Source: Paenibacillus terrae
GTDB lineage: Bacteria > Bacillota > Bacilli > Paenibacillales > Paenibacillaceae
Length of the DNA stretch: 32,702 nt
Reading direction: 5' to 3'
Assembly: GCF_005217525.1 (NCBI RefSeq)
Contig: NZ_PNXQ01000012.1
Coordinates: forward strand, 789,571 to 822,272
Made by a program: the position numbers and the translations under genes. Positions 16,169-22,655 of this stretch are shown here, in pieces (position 1 is the first letter of the stretch; every line of letters begins with the position of its first letter). The notes under the pieces are model-generated. The model worked only from the letters and a program-made list of their open reading frames with translations, made no database searches and was not told where the DNA came from.

Positions 16169-16705
16169 TTAGACTGTTTTTGCTGGTCTATACATTTTTT
16201 CTTCTTCGATTGGATTTTCTTTCGCCGTTATATGATAGGGGTCAATGCGGTATACCTGAACTGGACCTCCGAATACAGCGGACCTGTATTTGTCAACGTG
16301 CTGTTTGGCCAATGGGCGGTTATAATAATCAGGCACATATTTTTGAATCATTTCCTGCAACATATGTGTAACCTCGTCCAGATCGACAATAGGCTCAGCC
16401 TTGCCGAAAATCATAACACTCATATATGCGGTGTCTGTCTTGGCTGGTACTGGATCAGTAATAGTTCCATATTCTTCGCAAACTGTAAAACAAACCTCTG
16501 GATTTGTACTCATCACCTGATTGCGTCTCCCGCCTGTAGCCCCATGAAAATAAAGCTTTCCGTTTGACCAAACGTAATTGAGCGGAATAACGTATGGCAA
16601 CTTACCATCAACCATACCCAGATGTCCAATCCTCGCTTTATTCAAGAAAGAATCAATTTTGTCACTGTCCAATACTTCTCTTATCTTGTAACGAACCTTA
16701 TCCAT
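16169..16705 (-). CDS. Pyridoxamine 5'-phosphate oxidase-family (FMN-binding split-barrel) protein
   Basis: This 178-residue protein has the split-barrel flavin fold. Visible family features are the first strand region ARIGHLGMVDGKLPYVIPLNY, the flavin phosphate contact region KLYFHGATGGRRNQ, and a C-terminal barrel strand VQVYRIDP. It resembles the NimA-like and general PNPOx-like group rather than classical PdxH, so oxidation of pyridoxine phosphate is not assured. ATG 16705 is preferred because GAGGAG stands 9 nt upstream, whereas the TTG six bases earlier is only 3 nt from it. It has its own promoter with repeated GTTGGATTG motifs and points toward the yggS remnant and benE. Confidence 0.8.
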   Translation of the reverse strand: MDKVRYKIREVLDSDKIDSFLNKARIGHLGMVDGKLPYVIPLNYVWSNGKLYFHGATGGRRNQVMSTNPEVCFTVCEEYGTITDPVPAKTDTAYMSVMIFGKAEPIVDLDEVTHMLQEMIQKYVPDYYNRPLAKQHVDKYRSAVFGGPVQVYRIDPYHITAKENPIEEEKMYRPAKTV

Positions 16706-16724
16706 TTTCAACCGCTCCTCTAAT

Positions 16725-16799
16725 GTTGGATTGTTTTCGTTAGTATATCAGTCGTTGGATTGAGTGAGTACATCCATAATCTAATAATTAAACAATCCA
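16725..16799 (-). promoter_or_regulatory. Promoter of the PNPOx-family gene with repeated GTTGGATTG motifs
   Basis: On the reverse strand an extended -10 TGATATACT lies at 16742-16750. It is bracketed by two direct copies of the plus-strand motif GTTGGATTG (16725-16733 and 16754-16762, 29 bp apart). An inverted CAATCCA lies at 16793-16799. This arrangement suggests a dedicated regulator. The motif is unlike the CTATCGT repeats at the MocR promoter. Confidence 0.35.
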
Positions 16800-17020
16800 T
16801 ATTTTTTTACTAAGCAGATTCCTTTCCAAAGCTGCATGAGGGGGCTTCGGCATTGCTCAAGTTATGAAGACGTTTAACCAGCGGCGACTTGAACGGGACT
16901 TTCATTTGATCAGATGGGATAAATGCATGGGAGTACCCGCTCACTATGCGCATGATCCACCGCTACTTATACTAAGATGTATCTTGAAACAAGCTACTAA
17001 TAATTCACGTTTCTGTAGCA
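16800..17020. other. Non-coding remnant sequence at the right part of the insertion
   Basis: No gene I can support. Short open stretches exist on both strands, but none has a credible start with a ribosome binding site or a recognisable motif. The sequence ends where the mqnC fragment begins. Confidence 0.3.
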
Positions 17021-17105
17021 GGCGCAACGCAATACCCGCTATGATATTATTCGTACCTTTGACGGTGCCAGCAGCATCGAACATGACTTTATTATGCAAA
17101 ATTAG
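17021..17105 (+). pseudogene. mqnC 3'-end fragment (duplicate of 12215-12299)
   Basis: The last 28 codons of mqnC are repeated, including the stop (TAG here, TAA in the intact gene). Five bases differ out of 85 and every change is synonymous, so the copy comes from a functional mqnC allele, not from decay of this one. The 5' part of the gene is absent. A weak similarity may extend a few bases upstream to about 17008. Confidence 0.85.
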
Positions 17106-17134
17106 AAATACATCCTTTAATATATCTTAATCAC

Positions 17135-17193
17135 AAAAAACGCTTATCTATCATTAATCCGTGTAGAGGGATTAGTGTAGATAAGCGTTTTTT
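17135..17193 (+). terminator. Terminator following the mqnC fragment (second copy)
   Basis: A long stem runs from A-rich CGCTTATCTA (17141-17150) to TAGATAAGCG (17178-17187), with further pairing inside and six T at the end. Its left arm shares GCTTRTCTATCATTAATCC with the intact mqnC terminator, which extends the duplicated block beyond the coding part. Confidence 0.8.
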
Positions 17194-17260
17194 AATGTGT
17201 TTATTATTATGGATTATTCTTTTTCCTCAAATCGCATTAATATAGAAAGGAGGGATGCCT

Positions 17261-17344
17261 GTGGAGGTTAAAGATACGCTGATGTTGATGATTCAATTTG
17301 CAACGTTGGTGATCTTGATTATTTCCTTCAACAAAAAGAAATAG
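17261..17344 (+). CDS. Holin-like type I toxin micro-peptide
   Basis: This is a 27-residue peptide (29 if read from ATG 17255): a short acidic N-terminus, then LMLMIQFATLVILIISF as one membrane segment, then a lysine tail NKKK. This is the pattern of the 'putative holin-like toxin' family of Firmicute type I toxin-antitoxin systems. A strong AAGGAGGG (17247-17254) abuts the ATG but stands a proper 7 nt from the GTG at 17261, so GTG is the likelier start. The stop codon lies inside the left arm of a bidirectional terminator hairpin, the usual arrangement for these loci. Such peptides insert in the membrane when not silenced by antisense RNA. Confidence 0.75.
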   Translation: MEVKDTLMLMIQFATLVILIISFNKKK

Positions 17345-17377
17345 ACCGCCCTCTGGAAAAGGTTAGCGGTCTATTTC
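17339..17377. terminator. Bidirectional hairpin at the toxin stop codon
   Basis: AAATAGACCGC (17339-17349) pairs with GCGGTCTATTT (17366-17376). The T-rich side is better on the reverse strand, so it probably ends the antisense RNA. Confidence 0.65.
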
Positions 17378-17423
17378 AGCGCCTTTGTTAACACAGCCAC
17401 CGCCCTTATAAGCGGCTGTTGCT

Positions 17424-17459
17424 AAAGAGTGAGGATGCTACAACATCCTTACTCTTTTT
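17424..17459 (+). terminator. Terminator of the toxin transcript
   Basis: AAAGAGTGAGGATG (17424-17437) pairs with CATCCTTACTCTTT (17444-17457), one G-U pair, followed by five T. A further small hairpin around CCGC/GCGG lies at about 17390-17420. Confidence 0.75.
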
Positions 17460-17479
17460 AGTGTATACATCTTAGCTAT

Positions 17480-17509
17480 ATTTTATCATATTGCCGACTA
17501 GCATGGCAA
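17480..17509 (-). promoter_or_regulatory. Candidate promoter of the antisense antitoxin RNA
   Basis: On the reverse strand TTGCCA (17504-17509) and TAAAAT (17480-17485) are separated by 18 nt. It lies in the short gap between yitT and the toxin locus. Confidence 0.4.
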
Positions 17510-17547
17510 TGGAATAAAAGCGTATTACGGTAAATATACTTGGCCTG

Positions 17548-18423
17548 CTACACTTCCCATCGCTTCACATACATAATCTCAGCCTGCGGGTCTGTCATTT
17601 GGATGACTGCCTTAAATCGTTGCAAATCTAATAGGTGAACGCTGTAGACGATGACCTGTTCATCTTTTTCCTCTGTCAGTCCACCTCTATTTTTGCCCTC
17701 TATCTGTGCAGGATTTCCCACAGGCATATTGTGTATACGAAGTCTGCGGTATAAGGCTTCTTCGATGGTTTGCTGATCCTTGCTGACGACACATACCATG
17801 AGGGTCAGACCATTAAACATCAGTCGGGCCGTTTCATAGGCAGCAAGGCAGGAAAGGGCTGAATACAGAGCTGGCTCCCAGCCTAGCATGAAGCCAGCCG
17901 TAATTAGCAGCAAACCATTACAAAGCATCACAATTTGTATCAACGGAATCTTCCGATGCGTTAATAACAGACTGGATGGACGGCCTTCGTCAGATTCATT
18001 TAGCCCCAGAGAATCGAGCAAACCTCCGTGACGGGCCGCCAGCCCTGCGCCAAGTCCGATGCAGACCCCGCCGCCCAGAGCGCATACTACCGGATGGCCA
18101 CTCACTGCCGGGAATGGAGACAGAATAATGGCTGAGCCTGAAAAGGCAAACAAACCTGGAAGCGCCCGAAGCAGCATGGGCTTGTGGGTCGACAGAGAAT
18201 ACAGCAGCATCAGCGGCAAGTTCAAAATGAACAGCAGTAATCCAAAATGTTCTTGTGTGTAAAGCGACACGAGTCTGGAGATGCCTGTGACGCCACCAGC
18301 GATCATATCATGCGGATGCAAAAACAATTCCAGACCGACGGATGCCATAATTCCGCCAATCACCGTATAAAAGACAGGCAACCTGCTCGCATCTCCCGAA
18401 GCGGGCTTCACAAGCCGCCTCAT
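17548..18423 (-). CDS. YitT-family membrane protein
   Basis: This 291-residue protein has an N-terminal half with about five or six membrane segments (starting VFYTVIGGIMASVGLELFL, HPHDMIAGGVTGISRL) typical of the YitT/DUF161 family. A soluble C-terminal domain (from about residue 195) resembles DUF2179. Function is unknown; relatives occur in many copies in Bacillaceae. There is no ribosome binding site in front of its ATG. Instead an 11-codon ORF with a good site ends in a TGA that overlaps this ATG, implying translational coupling. No alternative start codon exists in frame between that site and 18423. The gene is on the same strand as khtU, with a 78-nt gap. Confidence 0.82.
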   Translation of the reverse strand: MRRLVKPASGDASRLPVFYTVIGGIMASVGLELFLHPHDMIAGGVTGISRLVSLYTQEHFGLLLFILNLPLMLLYSLSTHKPMLLRALPGLFAFSGSAIILSPFPAVSGHPVVCALGGGVCIGLGAGLAARHGGLLDSLGLNESDEGRPSSLLLTHRKIPLIQIVMLCNGLLLITAGFMLGWEPALYSALSCLAAYETARLMFNGLTLMVCVVSKDQQTIEEALYRRLRIHNMPVGNPAQIEGKNRGGLTEEKDEQVIVYSVHLLDLQRFKAVIQMTDPQAEIMYVKRWEV

Positions 18424-18455
18424 AGAGCTTCGGCATGTTTTACAGCGTGCGGCAT
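18420..18455 (-). CDS. 11-codon upstream ORF coupled to yitT
   Basis: Reverse-strand ATG at 18453-18455 encodes MPHAVKHAEAL and stops with TGA at 18420-18422, overlapping the yitT ATG. It has AGGAGG (18463-18468) at a 7-nt spacing, the only good ribosome binding site in this region. It has no regulatory codon run such as repeated Leu or Trp. The peptide itself may be unimportant and serve to deliver ribosomes to yitT. Confidence 0.5.
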   Translation of the reverse strand: MPHAVKHAEAL

Positions 18456-18501
18456 AGCCTTCCCTCCTATTGGATTGTCGTATCCAGCTTTTACATTTCA
18501 G

Positions 18502-19728
18502 TTACACTGAGTTCCTCTCTTCCTTTCGAAGGCGGGGGTCCTTGAATTTGAAAACTTTATTCATCATATTAAAAATAGGTTTTGACTGCTTTGCCAGTAA
18601 CGGAGCCATAATCGCCAATATAAGTACATAGATAGCTGCAAAGGGCTGAACAATATCCAGCAAACCGCCCTCTTTGCCCAAATTAGCCATAATGATCGAG
18701 AACTCACCGCGGGCCACAATCGTCAAACCGATATTTGCCGACGCCTTGGGTGACAGAGAGACAGTGCGTCCAGCCAGCATCCCGGCCCAAATGTTACCGA
18801 TTAACGTAAGAATGACTGCTGCCAGCGCAAGCCAGATCGCGTTTCCTCCCAGAGACAGTGGGTCAATAGATAGTCCGAAGCTGAAGAAGAACAAGGCGCC
18901 AAAGAAATCGCGGAAAGGAACAATTAAATGCTCGATCCGTTTGGCATGTTCTGTTTCGGCCAGCACGAGTCCGATTAGTAAGGCTCCGATGGCTTCCGCC
19001 ACATGAATCGTTTCCGAAAAACCTGCCACAAGAAACAGGGAGCCAAAAATAACAAGTCCGAATACCTCATTGGAGCGAATACGAAGAATTCGATTTAACA
19101 GAGGGACGGCCTTCCGACCGATAATAATAACTGCGAGCATAAAGCCAAGCGCGATTAGCGCCGATAACAGCACACCCCCGAGCGAGGATGAATCGCTGAG
19201 AACCAATCCGGAGAGGATGGAAATGTAGACGGCGAGGAAGACATCCTCAAACATAATAATGCCTAAAATCATTTCAGTTTCAGCATTAGCGGTTCGCTTC
19301 AGATCGACCAACACCTTGGCAGCAATAGCGCTGGAGGAAATCGTCGTGATCCCGGCAATGACGAGTGTCTCTGCAATGGGAAAACCAGTTAGAAAGCCGA
19401 GCGCCAGTCCTAATGTAAAGTTAATGCCGATATATATGGTGCCGCCCACCGCGATGGAACGGCCTGATTTAATCAAACGGCCTACCGAGAACTCCAGTCC
19501 CAGGTAGAAGAGAAGAAATAGCACCCCGATTCTTCCCATAAAATCAATAAAAGACGCGCTTTCGATAAATCGGAAATCAAAATGCCACAGCTCCATCGCA
19601 TGCGGTCCGACGGCCATTCCAATCAGAATATAAAAAGGGATGACCGATAAGCGCAGTTTGGTGGAGATAAGTCCTGCTGCGGCGATCAGAGCAATAGCCA
19701 ATCCAACCTCAAATACCAGATGATCCAT
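18502..19728 (-). CDS. khtU: CPA2-family cation/proton antiporter, KhtU-like
   Basis: This 408-residue protein with about 12 membrane segments belongs to the CPA2 Na+/K+:H+ exchanger family. Family landmarks are LGLEFSVGRLIKSG, the TISSSAIAAKVL segment, MFEDVFLAV and the ARGEFSIIMANLG segment. In B. subtilis the KhtTU pair exports K+ (and NH4+) in exchange for H+, especially at alkaline pH. The adjacent khtT-like gene, ending 4 nt upstream on the same strand, supports this assignment over glutathione-gated KefB/C. It lacks the C-terminal RCK domain of Kef proteins, consistent with gating by a separate KhtT subunit. Confidence 0.88.
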   Translation of the reverse strand: MDHLVFEVGLAIALIAAAGLISTKLRLSVIPFYILIGMAVGPHAMELWHFDFRFIESASFIDFMGRIGVLFLLFYLGLEFSVGRLIKSGRSIAVGGTIYIGINFTLGLALGFLTGFPIAETLVIAGITTISSSAIAAKVLVDLKRTANAETEMILGIIMFEDVFLAVYISILSGLVLSDSSSLGGVLLSALIALGFMLAVIIIGRKAVPLLNRILRIRSNEVFGLVIFGSLFLVAGFSETIHVAEAIGALLIGLVLAETEHAKRIEHLIVPFRDFFGALFFFSFGLSIDPLSLGGNAIWLALAAVILTLIGNIWAGMLAGRTVSLSPKASANIGLTIVARGEFSIIMANLGKEGGLLDIVQPFAAIYVLILAIMAPLLAKQSKPIFNMMNKVFKFKDPRLRKEERNSV

Positions 19729-19732
19729 CCAA

Positions 19733-20227
19733 TCACCCGCTTCCGTTCATAAGAATTTGTTTAAAGCGTTTTTGCTGATCACGTTCCCCGACCACGACCA
19801 CAGTAGCACCTTCGCTAATAATCACTTCCGGGCCGGGATTTACATACTTGTTCCCTTTTTTCTCTACAATGGCAATAACCGTAGCTCCTGAATTTTGCCG
19901 TACATCCAGCTCACCGATGGACTTGCCAACACTAGCATAGTGAGGCTCCACTCTGTACCATTCAATAATAAAATCGTCGAACGTCATTTCTACGCTTTCA
20001 AGCTGCTTGGGCTTATACGTCATGCCACCGATAATGGAGGCTACCAAACGTGCTTCCTGATCACTCAGGGTCGTCATGGAAATACTTTGTTCCAAATCCT
20101 TATAATCAAAATGATACAGCTCACGTCTGCCGTCATCATGAATAATAATGACAATGCGATCGCCACTTTCCGCATCTATTCGATACTTAATCCCAATTCC
20201 TGGCAAAATAGACTCTCGAATATCCAT
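19733..20227 (-). CDS. khtT: KhtT-like regulatory subunit with TrkA-C (RCK_C) domain
   Basis: This 164-residue cytosolic protein has an N-terminal segment (residues 1-70, KhtT-type) followed by a TrkA_C/RCK_C domain in which PHYASVGKSIGELDVRQNSGATVIAIV and EGATVVVVGERDQQKRF are conserved. KhtT gates the KhtU antiporter, and B. subtilis KhtT is known to bind cyclic di-AMP. The start ATG has GGAGG 8 nt upstream. It is the first gene of the khtT-khtU pair. The roughly 200-bp AT-rich region upstream contains no aptamer that I recognise, so control is more likely through the protein itself. Confidence 0.87.
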   Translation of the reverse strand: MDIRESILPGIGIKYRIDAESGDRIVIIIHDDGRRELYHFDYKDLEQSISMTTLSDQEARLVASIIGGMTYKPKQLESVEMTFDDFIIEWYRVEPHYASVGKSIGELDVRQNSGATVIAIVEKKGNKYVNPGPEVIISEGATVVVVGERDQQKRFKQILMNGSG

Positions 20228-20397
20228 TTGTAAAGCCTCCTGTATTGTACATTTGTTTAAAATTGGTATGGGAAATAAATCACATACATTAGGTGTGACA
20301 TGGAACTTTTTTTACATCTTAAAATTACATTAATTGGCACAAAAACAGACAGAGAACAGACTTATTTATTGAAATATTAGGAAAATTTTACAAAGAG

Positions 20398-20420
20398 ACA
20401 TGCAAATATGATGTGCATGT
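20398..20420 (-). terminator. Weak hairpin downstream of the small membrane protein gene
   Basis: ACATGCA (20398-20404) pairs with TGCATGT (20414-20420). On the reverse strand it is followed by CTCTTTG, a poor T-run, so termination would be inefficient. Confidence 0.3.
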
Positions 20421-20428
20421 AAAAGGGG

Positions 20429-20824
20429 TTAAGCCACATAACTGGAGGTGAATTTAATGGGGAACAAGTAGAGTTGCTTTTTCAGCTTGTAGATGACAGG
20501 AATAAAAGGCAAGCGCAGTTTTGGAATACTCAATAGTAGCACCAACGCCACCAAAATGACAAAGGGAAGTGATTTGGCCGCAGCAATCACCAGATGAAGG
20601 ACCGGAGAGGATTTGCGGATGGCTGGTTTGGAGTGATGCTCCAGCCCATGGGAGTCCGTTTCCAACGAAGAAGCTTCAACAATCGGCATGAGAGAAGATC
20701 CCGCAGTAAACTGGAGGGATTGAGTAGTATCTTCCGCGTGAAACGTCACAGGAAGGGACAAAATCTGAACGAGGCTCAATATGACAATCATGAGTGTACG
20801 CAGCATGTTCAGCATCGTTGACAT
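20429..20824 (-). CDS. Hypothetical exported or membrane protein (131 aa)
   Basis: I do not recognise a family. The N-terminus (LRTLMIVILSLVQILSLPVTFHA) looks like a signal peptide or first membrane anchor with a possible cleavage after FHA. A polar linker of about 50 residues follows (rich in Ser, Glu and His), then one strong membrane helix (about residues 78-102) and a basic C-terminal tail with several aromatic residues. The ATG is preceded by GGAGGGG with good spacing, which makes this a real gene rather than a chance frame. It lies upstream of khtT on the same strand but 200 bp away. Its C-terminus-in topology would suit a small envelope or sporulation protein, but that is a guess. Confidence 0.6.
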   Translation of the reverse strand: MSTMLNMLRTLMIVILSLVQILSLPVTFHAEDTTQSLQFTAGSSLMPIVEASSLETDSHGLEHHSKPAIRKSSPVLHLVIAAAKSLPFVILVALVLLLSIPKLRLPFIPVIYKLKKQLYLFPIKFTSSYVA

Positions 20825-20996
20825 CTAATCCCCTCCCTCTTGTGAAAAATTCATATTAATATAACCTTAACATACCCAACCCTAAATATTCAAACGTATT
20901 GAGTTTGTAGCCATTCTTTATAACACCAAAACCTTCTCTTTGAAACCTGATTTTTCTCATTTTACACTGTATCCTGTTTCCAGTCGTTCACTTCGT

Positions 20997-21023
20997 ATAA
21001 CCCTTTAGAGCCCGCCATATACT
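20997..21023 (+). promoter_or_regulatory. Sigma-E-like promoter of ytxC
   Basis: ATA (20997-20999) is followed after 16 nt by CATATACT (21016-21023), one base off the sigma-E -10 consensus CATACAMT with the correct spacing. This fits mother-cell expression of a sporulation gene starting at 21052. Confidence 0.5.
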
Positions 21024-21051
21024 GTAATCAGTGATCGAAAGGAGTGAGCCA

Positions 21052-21933
21052 ATGGAACTGTTTACAGTGTGGACCCATACAGACGGAAATCAGGAAAGCG
21101 ACCGTTTTTATCAGGTGGTCAAGAGTAGAAACAAAGGACTACATATGTCACGGCGCGGATTTCGATTCACTTTCAGACAACTGGAAAACAAAGTGGCCTG
21201 GACCTGCAAGGGTACAGAGAGCAATCCGGCGTTTGAAAGCTTTCTCCCCTGTGTATACAGCATCATGGCTTCCGCAATAGCGGATTATATTATCGAAGTG
21301 AAGGAATGGGGGATGCTCAATCTGATCCTCGCTAAAGCCTGTTCGCTACTGGAGGAAGAGGATACGGAACAGATTCGCAGCATGGTGCGCTCTTTGTTAA
21401 AGGATGATGGGCGAAGAGGACGTATGAAGCGTCACGGCAAACTGGTGGCCTTACTGGAAAAGGATTTTATGGAGCTGCGCGTGGTTAATCTGGAAGGGCT
21501 TATTCAATTCAGGTTGAACGCATACAAAAAAGAGCTTGAGGAAATCGTCGACTATGCCATGGAAGAATTTTGGGCAGATCAGCAGTATGAAGAATTTATG
21601 GGATTGCTCAAATATTTTGTGTTTTTCCAGGAAAGTAAAGTTCCACTGGTGCATGTGCTTCATCAGGGGGGGCATGATTTTACCATCCTTGATAGCTCCA
21701 TGGTGCCGATACCGACACCTGAAGGAGATGACATTATTGTGGAGATGCCAGGAGTTGAACTTGAAATGGAAGTCGAGGACAGAATTGTCAGCACACTCAT
21801 TTCGATTTCTCCTGCTTCCATTATATTACACACAGACGACGAGCACACCCCTATTGTACGGACGCTCCTGCATATTTTTGAAGATAAAATGAAGCTCAGC
21901 AGACTCTATCCCGGACAGGATGTTCAAAAATAA
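21052..21933 (+). CDS. ytxC: YtxC-like sporulation protein
   Basis: This 293-residue protein belongs to the YtxC family, known from sporulating Firmicutes but without a defined biochemical role. The recognisable core is the segment LEGLIQFRLNAYKKELEEIV followed by DYAMEEF, EEFMGLLKYFVFFQESKVPLVHV. ATG 21052 is chosen because AAGGAG (21039-21044) is 7 nt upstream; a GTG further up would place the ribosome binding site inside the gene. A sigma-E-like promoter precedes it. In B. subtilis ytxC sits near thrS, which is not the case here. The protein is soluble, with no signal peptide. Confidence 0.8.
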   Translation: MELFTVWTHTDGNQESDRFYQVVKSRNKGLHMSRRGFRFTFRQLENKVAWTCKGTESNPAFESFLPCVYSIMASAIADYIIEVKEWGMLNLILAKACSLLEEEDTEQIRSMVRSLLKDDGRRGRMKRHGKLVALLEKDFMELRVVNLEGLIQFRLNAYKKELEEIVDYAMEEFWADQQYEEFMGLLKYFVFFQESKVPLVHVLHQGGHDFTILDSSMVPIPTPEGDDIIVEMPGVELEMEVEDRIVSTLISISPASIILHTDDEHTPIVRTLLHIFEDKMKLSRLYPGQDVQK

Positions 21934-21994
21934 TCAAATGCTCGTATAAACCAACGGATTTCTGGAAAGCCTTTGCCTCAAGGGGAGGTTTTTT

Positions 21995-22570
21995 ATGAGA
22001 TCCATGTTGGTTTGGAAACGGATTTTGGGAACCTTGTTAACCGCCACTTGTCTGGTATTGCCCGGCAATGAGGTTTACGGTCACAAAGAGCCGGTCCAGC
22101 ATAAAAAAGGGCAGTCAACGCCTGTTTTGGCTCCGCGGGAGGAGCAGGTAATTACGACTATGACGGTCACGGCAACAGGATATACAGCAGGCTATGAATC
22201 CACTGGCAAACGGCCAAGTCATCCCGGTTACGGTATCACGTATTCCGGTGTTAAAGTGCGTCGTGACAAAAACACACTGTCCACGATTGCGGCTGATCCC
22301 AAAACATTTCCTTTGGGTAGCATTTTGTACATTCCGGGTTACGGCTACGGCATTGTAGCAGATACGGGATCAGCGATCAAAGGCAATAAAATCGACCTGT
22401 ATTTCAAAACTACCCGGCAGGTATATTCCGAGTGGGGCAAGAAAGAAGTGGATGTGCAAATTATTAGAAAAGGAAACGGAAAATGTACGGAGAAGATGCT
22501 GAATTCGCTCCAAAAGGTGATCGAGACGCACAAATCCATTCCGGCCTCTACGCTGGATGATTCCATATAA
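21995..22570 (+). CDS. Secreted 3D-domain protein (YuiC/YocH-type, cell-wall related)
   Basis: This 191-residue protein has an N-terminal signal peptide ([24 protein letters not shown]), a short linker, and a C-terminal 3D domain (about residues 55-155) containing [21 protein letters not shown] and the triple-aspartate-type motif [17 protein letters not shown]. 3D domains share the fold of MltA lytic transglycosylases and act on peptidoglycan in Sps/YuiC and resuscitation-factor proteins. The ATG follows AAGGGGAGG. It is 61 nt downstream of ytxC with no clear terminator between, so co-expression in sporulation is possible. Confidence 0.85.
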   Translation: MRSMLVWKRILGTLLTATCLVLPGNEVYGHKEPVQHKKGQSTPVLAPREEQVITTMTVTATGYTAGYESTGKRPSHPGYGITYSGVKVRRDKNTLSTIAADPKTFPLGSILYIPGYGYGIVADTGSAIKGNKIDLYFKTTRQVYSEWGKKEVDVQIIRKGNGKCTEKMLNSLQKVIETHKSIPASTLDDSI

Positions 22571-22575
22571 TTCGT

Positions 22576-22605
22576 GTATATAGTTCTTCCCGGCTTCACA
22601 TACTA
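22576..22605 (+). promoter_or_regulatory. Sigma-G promoter of the SASP-like gene
   Basis: GTATA (22576-22580) and CATACTA (22599-22605) with an 18-nt spacer match the forespore sigma-G consensus GHATR-18-CATNNTA at every position. It starts 5 nt after the stop of the 3D gene and stands 50 nt before the SASP-like start codon. Confidence 0.65.
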
Positions 22606-22655
22606 TGTTGCGGGATAAAGCTTATCCCGAAAAACATATTGGGAGGCTGAAAATT

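Larger units (their letters stand above)
12300..17193. mobile_element. Putative accessory insertion at the 3' end of mqnC
   Basis: This block carries a MocR regulator, a BenE-type transporter, a decayed yggS and a PNPOx-family gene, and it is bracketed by two copies of the mqnC 3' end plus terminator. Its non-coding parts look more AT-rich and more degraded than the surroundings. No integrase, transposase or terminal inverted repeat was found, so the mechanism is unknown. The call rests on the duplicated edges and on gene content. Confidence 0.5.
17333..17473 (-). ncRNA. Candidate antisense antitoxin RNA for the holin-like toxin
   Basis: A reverse promoter at 17480-17509 would start a transcript near 17473. 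It would run left through 17424-17459 and end at the hairpin AAATAGACCGC/GCGGTCTATTT (17339-17376), which on this strand is followed by ATTTCTTTTTG. The toxin mRNA would read through that hairpin and end at 17459, so the two RNAs would overlap by about 120 nt at their 3' ends, as in known type I pairs. No expression evidence is available. Confidence 0.4.

Noticed and set aside
16147..16567. Forward open frames opposite the PNPOx-family gene
   Set aside because: They are antisense shadows; the reverse gene has a clear fold signature and ribosome binding site.
12300..17193. Insertion sequence or prophage as the source of the accessory block
   Set aside because: No transposase, integrase, terminal inverted repeats or phage genes could be found.
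18247..18510. Forward open frame overlapping the yitT start region
   Set aside because: It is antisense to yitT and its upstream ORF, without a supporting ribosome binding site.
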